A stretch of 64,000 nt of DNA from contig LQPU01000004.1 in NCBI GenBank assembly GCA_002101905.1, forward strand, positions 29,380-93,379, written 5' to 3'. Origin of the DNA: Mycobacterium shimoidei (GTDB lineage Bacteria; Actinomycetota; Actinomycetes; Mycobacteriales; Mycobacteriaceae). The position numbers were made by a program, and so were the translations under genes. Within the stretch, counting starts at the first letter, position 1; every line of letters begins with the position of its first letter. The notes below the pieces were generated by a model. It had not been told where the DNA came from and did not search any database. It saw only the letters and a program-made list of their open reading frames with translations. Shown piece after piece: positions 56,492-64,000 of this stretch.

Positions 56492-57139
56492 GTGGTCGCG
56501 CAAATCACAGAAGGCACGGCTTTCGACAAGCACGGCCGGCCCTTCCGGCGTCGTAACGCCCGGCCCGCCATCTTTGCGCTGATCGTTCTCGTGGTGCTCA
56601 CCGCGCTGGTATGGACGATCGCGCTGACCCGTCCGCCCGACGTGCACGAGGCGGTGGTGTGCAATCCGCCGCCAGAGCAGACGGACCCGGCTCAACCGCG
56701 GCTGGGCGAGCCGGTTCTGCGCAGCACCATGGCAAACGTCAGCCCGGCCAAATTGGCCGACACCAGGATCCGGGTGCTCAACGCCAGCGGCCGTGGCGGT
56801 CAGGCCGCCGACGTGGCCGGCGCGCTGCGTGATCTTGGCTTCGCCCAGCCGACCGCTGCGAACGACCCAATCTACGCCAACACCCGGTTGACCTGTGAAG
56901 GCCAGATCCGCTTCGGGGAGATCGGTCAGGCCGCTGCGGCGGCAGTGTGGCTGGTGGTGCCCTGCGCCGAGTTGTTCCGCGATGACCGCCCCGACGACTC
57001 CGTCGATCTGGCGCTTGGAACCGAATTCACCGCGCTCGCCCACAGCGATGACATCGATGCGGTACTGGCCGGGCTGCGGCCCGGCGCCGAACCGGCCGAT
57101 CCCGCGCTGGTGGCCAAGGTCCACGCCAACACCTGCTGA
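56492..57139 (+). CDS. ceiA: Cell-envelope protein with LytR_C domain (Rv2700 CeiA-like)
   Basis: The 215-residue protein has a basic N-terminus, one membrane helix (PAIFALIVLVVLTALVWTIAL) and an extracellular LytR_C domain (TRIRVLNASGRGGQAADVAGALRDLGF). M. tuberculosis Rv2700 has been reported as CeiA, needed for envelope integrity and virulence. The start is GTG 56492. It ends 5 bp from the convergent suhB gene. Two cysteines (VCNPPP, VHANTC) may form a disulfide. Confidence 0.82.
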   Translation: MVAQITEGTAFDKHGRPFRRRNARPAIFALIVLVVLTALVWTIALTRPPDVHEAVVCNPPPEQTDPAQPRLGEPVLRSTMANVSPAKLADTRIRVLNASGRGGQAADVAGALRDLGFAQPTAANDPIYANTRLTCEGQIRFGEIGQAAAAAVWLVVPCAELFRDDRPDDSVDLALGTEFTALAHSDDIDAVLAGLRPGAEPADPALVAKVHANTC

Positions 57140-57144
57140 TCGGC

Positions 57145-58014
57145 CTAGTCTGCGATTGGCTTCAGACCGCCGGCTCGCTCCAGGGTGGCGAGCAACTGGT
57201 CAGCTATCCCGGGCGCCGCGGCGAACACCAGCCCGGCGGCGGGTCCTCCCGGTTCGGGCAACATCACCCGGGCACCCGCCTCGGCCGCGATCAACGCTCC
57301 CGCCGCGCAGTCCCACACGTGCAGCCCGTGCTCGTAGTACGCGTCGAGCCGGCCGGCGGCGACCATGCACAGATCGAGTGCGGCAGAACCGATCCGGCGG
57401 ACATCGCGCACCACGGGGAGCATCTGGGCCAGCAGCGTCGCCTGTGCGCCGCGCCGGCGGCGAGAGTATGCGAACCCGGTGCCCAGCAACGCCAACGACA
57501 GATCGTCGATCGCCGTGCAGTGCAACCGGCGGGTGCCCTGATCATCACTGACGTGCGCACCGAGCCCGGCGCCCGCCGAGTACACCCGCCCCGCGACGAC
57601 GTCGGCCACGGCGCCCGCGACCGACACGCCGCCGACTTGCGCGGCCACCGAAACCGCATAGGCCGGCACACCGTAGACGAAGTTCACCGTGCCATCGATG
57701 GGGTCCAACACCCACGTCACCTTGTCGGCGGCGGTTGCGGTGGGATCGGCCGGCCCACCGCCCTCCTCACCGAGAACAGGATCACCAGATCGTAGTTGCG
57801 CCAGTCGATCTCGCAGCAATCGCTCGGTTTCGGTGTCGACGACGGTCACCGGGTCGGTCGGGGTGGTTTTGGTCCGCACCGCTTCGCTCCCCTGTGGGCG
57901 CGCATCGGCACCGAACACTTCCGCGCGGCGACGACGCACGAACGCCGCCGCTTCGGCGGCCAGCGATTCGGCCACCGAACGCAGCCGGGCGGGGTGGTTG
58001 TCAGCTGTGGTCAC
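57145..58014 (-). CDS. suhB: Inositol-1-monophosphatase SuhB
   Basis: The 289-residue enzyme has the family motifs PVTVVDTETERLLRDRL, WVLDPIDGTVNFVYGVP (metal-binding) and the C-terminal HVWDCAAGALIAAEAGA. The Mg2+-dependent hydrolysis of inositol monophosphate supplies inositol for phosphatidylinositol mannosides and mycothiol. It matches Rv2701c. The start is GTG 58014 (VTTADNHPARL). It is divergent from ppgK by 93 bp. Confidence 0.92.
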   Translation of the reverse strand: MTTADNHPARLRSVAESLAAEAAAFVRRRRAEVFGADARPQGSEAVRTKTTPTDPVTVVDTETERLLRDRLAQLRSGDPVLGEEGGGPADPTATAADKVTWVLDPIDGTVNFVYGVPAYAVSVAAQVGGVSVAGAVADVVAGRVYSAGAGLGAHVSDDQGTRRLHCTAIDDLSLALLGTGFAYSRRRRGAQATLLAQMLPVVRDVRRIGSAALDLCMVAAGRLDAYYEHGLHVWDCAAGALIAAEAGARVMLPEPGGPAAGLVFAAAPGIADQLLATLERAGGLKPIAD

Positions 58015-58107
58015 CGACCTATCGCAGCACAGCGGCTCACACGCCCGCCAACCGCGCGTCGACGCATTAGTGTGGGCGGACAATTCAAGTCTCGCCGAGG
58101 AGGTCCG

Positions 58108-58878
58108 ATGACCAGCACCGACTCGACCGCGCGTCGTGCGTTCGGCGTCGACGTCGGTGGCAGCGGCATCAAGGGCGGCATTGTCGACCTGAACACCGGC
58201 GAACTGATCGGCGATCGGTTCAAGCTGCCGACCCCGCAGCCTGCCACTCCCGCGGCGGTCGCGAAGACCGTCGCTGCCGTGGTCGACGAATTCGGCTGGT
58301 CGGGGCCGCTCGGTGTCACCTATCCGGGTGTCATCATCGAGGGCGTCGCCCGCACCGCAGCAAACGTCGACAAGTCGTGGATCGGCACTAACGCACGGGA
58401 CGTCATCAGCGCGGAGTTAAACGGTCGGCATGTCGTCGTCCTGAACGACGCCGATGCCGCCGGACTGGCCGAAGAACGGTATGGCGCGGGCAAGAACCAA
58501 TCCGGCGTGGTGGTGCTGCTCACATTCGGGACGGGGATCGGCTCGGCCCTGATCCACAACGGGATTTTGCTGCCCAACACCGAATTCGGTCATCTCGAGG
58601 TGGGCGGCAAAGAAGCCGAGCACCGGGCCGCGTCGTCAGTCCGGGACAAAATGGGGTGGAGCTACAAGCAGTGGGCCAAGCAGGTGACCAGGGTCCTGAT
58701 CGCCCTCGAGAACGCGTTTTGGCCGGATTTGTTCATCGCCGGAGGTGGAATCAGCCGCAAGGCCGAGAAATGGGTTCCGTTGCTGGAAAACCGGACCCCG
58801 GTGGTCCCGGCAGCGTTGCTGAACACCGCGGGAATCGTCGGCGCGGCGATGGCGGCGACCAGCGACGTCACCCACTGA
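58108..58878 (+). CDS. ppgK: Polyphosphate glucokinase
   Basis: The 256-residue ROK-type kinase has FGVDVGGSGIKGGIV, the GVTYPGVIIEG strand, LNDADAAGLAEERYG (catalytic Asp) and LTFGTGIGSALI. It phosphorylates glucose using polyphosphate or ATP. It matches Rv2702. GAGGAGG at 58097-58103 before ATG 58108 decides the start over longer open frame upstream. It lies 193 bp before sigA. Confidence 0.93.
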   Translation: MTSTDSTARRAFGVDVGGSGIKGGIVDLNTGELIGDRFKLPTPQPATPAAVAKTVAAVVDEFGWSGPLGVTYPGVIIEGVARTAANVDKSWIGTNARDVISAELNGRHVVVLNDADAAGLAEERYGAGKNQSGVVVLLTFGTGIGSALIHNGILLPNTEFGHLEVGGKEAEHRAASSVRDKMGWSYKQWAKQVTRVLIALENAFWPDLFIAGGGISRKAEKWVPLLENRTPVVPAALLNTAGIVGAAMAATSDVTH

Positions 58879-59071
58879 ATTTTTGCGTGCGGTACCCGGT
58901 GTGGGCGGGCTGTGTCGTTACAATGGTCACCGGCGACCGCCGGACCAACAGCGGCGAGCATCCACGCTGATACCAAGGCCGACATCCGACATAGGCGACA
59001 CTTTCGGTAGCGCGTGCCAGCAGCGCCGAAGGCTCGGCCCGAACAACTAAGTCGTACCGAAGGGATTTACG

Positions 59072-60766
<1,695 letters not shown>

Positions 60767-60892
60767 GTCGCCAATTCACCCTCGAATTGTTCTGAGCTGC
60801 AACAAGTTCCGTGCGGTTGGCGATTCGCACTGGAAATACGGCTCTCGGCTGGATCTTGACCCTGGCGACGGCACAGTCGGACAATTTGCGGC

Positions 60893-62032
60893 GTGACCCG
60901 AATCGTCGACTGCGACCAGCATCTGTACGAAACCCGTACGCTATGGGCCGACTACATCGACCCCGCCGCGCGTGCAGATGCATTGAGCCTCGACGATGAC
61001 GAGCTCGGCTACACCTGGCTGACCTGGCGCGGCGCCAAGCTGGCCCTGGCCGACGTCCACCTTCCCGGCAACACCGCGTCCTGCGGGGACCACCGCAAGC
61101 GGCAACAGGCCGGTGAGCCGCCCTCCTATAACTACGACGAGGCGCTTCCCGCCGCCTACTGGGAGCCGGCGTCCCGGATTCGCTGGCTTGACGAGGCCGG
61201 CCTCGACGAGGCGGTGATGTTTCCCAATTACGGGCTGCTCTGGGAACGCCACCTCTCCTCGTCGCTTCCCGCGGTCACCGCCAACATGACGGCATGGAAT
61301 AGGTGGTGCGCGGCGGTGCAGGCCGAGGGTCACGGGCGACTGCATCCGGTCGCGCATTTGACCCTGCGCGACGCGGCGTGGCTTGAGGCCGAGCTCGATT
61401 CACTTGCTTCGGTCGGTATTTCGCTGGCGATGATCGCCGCCGGGTCAGTGGACGGCCGAGCGCTGTCGCACCCCGAACACGAGCGGATCTGGTCCGCGTT
61501 CGTCGACCACGCCATCACCCCGGTGTTCCACGTCGCCGACCAGGTGCGGGTCTTCGACGACTGCTGGTATCAAGACGCATCCGAGCAGGTCCTGGTGCCG
61601 GCCACCGAGGCGGTGTTTTTGTGGGTGCCGCCGGCACTGGCGCTGAGCGATTTGATCTTGCACGGTGTCTTCGACCGCCACCCCCGGTTGCGCTTCGGGG
61701 TCATCGAGCTCAGCTCCTCCTGGGTACCGCCGTTTCTGCTGCTGTTGGACGGTGCGAACGCTTTCACCGCACAACTCAACGGCAAACCGGTGGCGAAGCT
61801 CGCCCGCAGGCCCAGCGAGTATTTCCATGACCATGTCCGGGTGGCGGCGTTCTCCTACGAAGACCCCAAACAGCTGACGGCGAGCAGCGGCGATCTGTTC
61901 ATGTGCTGTAGCGACTACCCACATTCCGAAGGCACTGCTCACCCGCTCGACGACTATCGCGGGATGGGCTGCGTGGCACCGGAAATGCCCGGTTTCTTTC
62001 ACACCAACATCGAGTCGTTGCTGCACCACTGA
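60893..62032 (+). CDS. Amidohydrolase-2 family protein
   Basis: The 379-residue protein begins TRIVDCDQHLYE (metal-binding QH), has VFHVADQVR, and CCSDYPHSEG near the C-terminus with the candidate metal Asp. This is the ACMS-decarboxylase/amidohydrolase-2 TIM-barrel type, which decarboxylates or hydrolyses aromatic or sugar acids. Mycobacteria have many such genes with unknown substrates. The start is GTG 60893. H37Rv has a RidA-like gene after sigA, so this gene differs there. Confidence 0.8.
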   Translation: MTRIVDCDQHLYETRTLWADYIDPAARADALSLDDDELGYTWLTWRGAKLALADVHLPGNTASCGDHRKRQQAGEPPSYNYDEALPAAYWEPASRIRWLDEAGLDEAVMFPNYGLLWERHLSSSLPAVTANMTAWNRWCAAVQAEGHGRLHPVAHLTLRDAAWLEAELDSLASVGISLAMIAAGSVDGRALSHPEHERIWSAFVDHAITPVFHVADQVRVFDDCWYQDASEQVLVPATEAVFLWVPPALALSDLILHGVFDRHPRLRFGVIELSSSWVPPFLLLLDGANAFTAQLNGKPVAKLARRPSEYFHDHVRVAAFSYEDPKQLTASSGDLFMCCSDYPHSEGTAHPLDDYRGMGCVAPEMPGFFHTNIESLLHH

Positions 62033-62181
62033 CTGCTGGCCGGGCCGAAAACAGTCGCGCCGCTCGCACGCCGATTGGCACAGTGCCTGAGTTGTGGCGG
62101 CAGGCCGAGGCGTGAACCCGTCGTTGACGCGCCTCGGACAATCGCCTAACCTCAGAAAACACTTAGCAATGCCTTAGAGGA

Positions 62182-63258
62182 ATGCGAGTGTACGCTAAGC
62201 ATCGTTGGTGCGGCGCCGCCGGTGCCGCGCTCCTCGGTGCCAGCCTCGCCGCGATCACTCCGGTCATAGCCCCCCGATCGGGCGTTCCCATGCCCGGTGT
62301 CCAGCTCACCTCCGGCGACGAGCAGATCACGCTGGACATCGTGCGCAGCGCGCAGGACGCACGCAGCGGGCCCATCATCACCGCGACGATCCCCGGCCCT
62401 CCGCTGAGCGAGACCGGCCAAAAGCAGGCCCAAGACCTCGCCGACATGCTGGCCCAGGAAGGCCCGTACGCCGGGATCTATGCGGGCCAACAGATCAGAA
62501 TGGCCGAAACCGCAGACCCGTTGGCCCATGCGCTCGGGACCGACGTGCAGCTATTGCCCGGGCTCAACGAGATCGACGCCGGCATTTACCAAGACCTTCC
62601 GATTGCCAGCCCCGGTGGCGCCTTGTTTTCGCTGACCTCGGCCGCATGGATATTGGGATTCGAGTTCGTGCCGATCCCGGGCTCACACGACCTCAACGGG
62701 GTGGCGTTCGACGAAAGGTTCGACGACGCCCTGCAAACGATCTACGACAACACCGTCGACGGGACCGGCCCGCGCACTGACGTGGCCATCTCCGCCGACC
62801 AGGCGATCACGACCTGGGCGGTGATGAATGTCAAAAACCCCGACTTCACTGTGCTGGTGCCCCTCTTTCTTGACGCGGCACGCCGAGGCGACCTGGAGAG
62901 CGTCCTGCCCGAGACGGGCGTGGTCGAGATCAAGGGAAACCCGCAGGACGGCTGGACCCTGGTCAGCTGGAACGGGATTCCTTTTCCGCAGGATCCGGGG
63001 TTGCTGACCGAGCTGTTCGTCGACTTCCGCGACTTGATCGTCACGCCGCAAACGGCGGCGTGGAACATTTACCTGGCCGTTCTCGGCGGCGATCCGGAAA
63101 CGATCCAGGATGCGATTCAGACCGGCCTAATCACCGTCGGCGAAGCGATAGCTCAATTCCCCGCTACCGTGCTCACCGACATCACCGACGAATTTCTTCC
63201 GAACTCTGCCAGCGAGCCGGCCGCAATGCTCAGCGACGCTCTCGCGTCGTGGTTCTGA
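62182..63258 (+). CDS. Secreted histidine-phosphatase-like protein without catalytic histidines
   Basis: The 358-residue product has a signal peptide (WCGAAGAALLGASLAAITPV) and the mycobacterial histidine-phosphatase fold (PPLSETGQKQAQDLADML, GLNEIDAGIYQDLP, MNVKNPDF). The RHG core reads RSA (Arg55-Ser56-Ala57), and the second catalytic His block reads SAD (204-206). Both histidines are therefore missing, so phosphatase activity is unlikely. It may be a pseudoenzyme or serve another secreted function. The next gene is a paralogue 50 bp downstream. Confidence 0.8.
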   Translation: MRVYAKHRWCGAAGAALLGASLAAITPVIAPRSGVPMPGVQLTSGDEQITLDIVRSAQDARSGPIITATIPGPPLSETGQKQAQDLADMLAQEGPYAGIYAGQQIRMAETADPLAHALGTDVQLLPGLNEIDAGIYQDLPIASPGGALFSLTSAAWILGFEFVPIPGSHDLNGVAFDERFDDALQTIYDNTVDGTGPRTDVAISADQAITTWAVMNVKNPDFTVLVPLFLDAARRGDLESVLPETGVVEIKGNPQDGWTLVSWNGIPFPQDPGLLTELFVDFRDLIVTPQTAAWNIYLAVLGGDPETIQDAIQTGLITVGEAIAQFPATVLTDITDEFLPNSASEPAAMLSDALASWF

Positions 63259-63307
63259 GATTCCGAGATATTTCGAGATATTCCAAACCGTCCAGGAGGC
63301 ATACAGC

Positions 63308-63961
63308 ATGTGGCTCGGTAATCGCTCATATGTCACCGCCGGTGTCGCCGCTCTCGGCGCCGGCATCGTCGCGGTCATCCCCGCAACAGCGACCGCACCG
63401 GGCGTTGCGGTGCCCAACGTCGGGCTCACGGCCGGGGAAGACATCGCACAAGAAGCTGCACAAGACATCGTCATCGACATCGTGCGGCACGGAGAACGAC
63501 AGGCGCCATTCAACGAGCTCCTCGTCGGCTCGCCGCCGTATCCGGCAGCTCCGCTCAGTGAGCTCGGGCAGCAACAAGCCGACGAGGTCGCACAACAACT
63601 CTTCGATGACCTCGGCCCGCACGTTGCCGGGATCTTCTCCGGGCAGGGCATCCGCGACATAGACACCGCAGCACCGTTCGCCGAGCTGGAGCACATGAGC
63701 GACCAGGTGCAGATATTGCCCGGCCTCGACGAGATCGGCGGCGGCATTTACTCACACGACCCACTGACGAGCCTCGGTGGTCTCCTCTACTCGGCGACCA
63801 TGGGCGCCTGGGCGTTTGGTTTCGAGTTCGTGCCATTGCCCGGCGACGTGAACCCGAACGGGGTCGCTTTCAACGAAAAGTTCACCGACGCCATCAATAC
63901 GATGTACGACTACGCCATCGATAACCGGCTCTTCATGATTGAGGGTGTAGTCGGGGTCTGA
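63308..63961 (+). CDS. Secreted histidine phosphatase-like paralogue, short
   Basis: The 217-residue product starts MWLGNRSYVTAGVAALGAGI, a signal peptide, and has an intact RHGE motif (Arg60-His61-Gly62-Glu63), PLSELGQQQADEVAQ and GLDEIGGGIYSHDP. The alignment to its neighbour stops at about its residue 200; the remaining third, including the second catalytic His, is absent and the protein ends IEGVVGV. It is probably truncated. GGAGGC lies 11 bp before the ATG. Downstream bases to the window end show no clear continuation in other frames. Confidence 0.72.
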   Translation: MWLGNRSYVTAGVAALGAGIVAVIPATATAPGVAVPNVGLTAGEDIAQEAAQDIVIDIVRHGERQAPFNELLVGSPPYPAAPLSELGQQQADEVAQQLFDDLGPHVAGIFSGQGIRDIDTAAPFAELEHMSDQVQILPGLDEIGGGIYSHDPLTSLGGLLYSATMGAWAFGFEFVPLPGDVNPNGVAFNEKFTDAINTMYDYAIDNRLFMIEGVVGV

Positions 63962-64000
63962 ATCCACCGGTTTCCAGTAGAGACCGTGCGATGTAGTGGG

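Overview
The window is chromosomal DNA of a Mycobacterium, probably a slow grower. The evidence is uniformly high GC with strong G/C third positions, a PE/PPE pair, DUF732 secreted proteins, AftC, polyphosphate glucokinase next to SigA, the coproporphyrin haem branch (HemE-HemY-ChdC), and gene order from about 25.3 kb to 60.8 kb that follows, from memory, the M. tuberculosis H37Rv block Rv2667-Rv2703. Orthologue names rest on remembered sequence and gene order; no search was run.

Left part (1-20.5 kb). A minus-strand pca operon (pcaH-pcaG-pcaB-pcaD) for protocatechuate ortho-cleavage diverges from a plus-strand operon encoding a Rieske dioxygenase (alpha and beta subunits), a small conserved protein, a cis-dihydrodiol dehydrogenase and a class II aldolase-fold decarboxylase. 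An IclR regulator follows. Together they read as one route from an aromatic acid (phthalate is the best guess) through protocatechuate to 3-oxoadipate. Then come DedA, a STAS protein, an SDR, UdgX with a hemerythrin partner, a lipoprotein, a cytochrome b/molybdopterin fusion, an Rv1364c-type PAS-phosphatase-kinase-STAS stress regulator, a GH15 glycosidase and an enolase-superfamily enzyme.

Middle (20.5-43.7 kb). A proline-rich membrane protein and four tRNA genes (Val-CAC, Gly-GCC, Cys-GCA, Val-GAC) precede a patch of small secreted proteins, one a frameshifted DUF732 gene. The Rv2667-like block follows: clpC2 with two perfect operator dyads, a secreted protein, GNAT, ZapE, a RibD-like reductase, a TAP-like lipoprotein lacking its nucleophile, aftC, msrB, a methyltransferase, chdC-hemY-hemE, echA15, DUF3000, an RNase D-like protein and dxs. 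A three-gene dehydrogenase cassette sits between hemE and echA15, where none is expected from H37Rv.

Right part (43.7-64 kb). An ArsB/NhaD-type permease is preceded by a probable structured RNA leader and a decayed reading frame. A second copy of the leader core lies downstream with no permease behind it, followed by the PE/PPE pair. Then come a TRAM RNA methyltransferase, an APC permease, the CeoB/CeoC potassium-control pair, several conserved mycobacterial proteins, dut with a six-copy 19-bp tandem repeat beside it, CeiA-like, suhB, ppgK and sigA. The window ends with an amidohydrolase and two tandem histidine-phosphatase-like genes, one without catalytic histidines and the other short.

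No insertion sequence, prophage or CRISPR array was seen. The accessory character lies in the aromatic operons, the small secreted-protein patch, the hemE-echA15 cassette, the PE/PPE insertion and the phosphatase-like pair.
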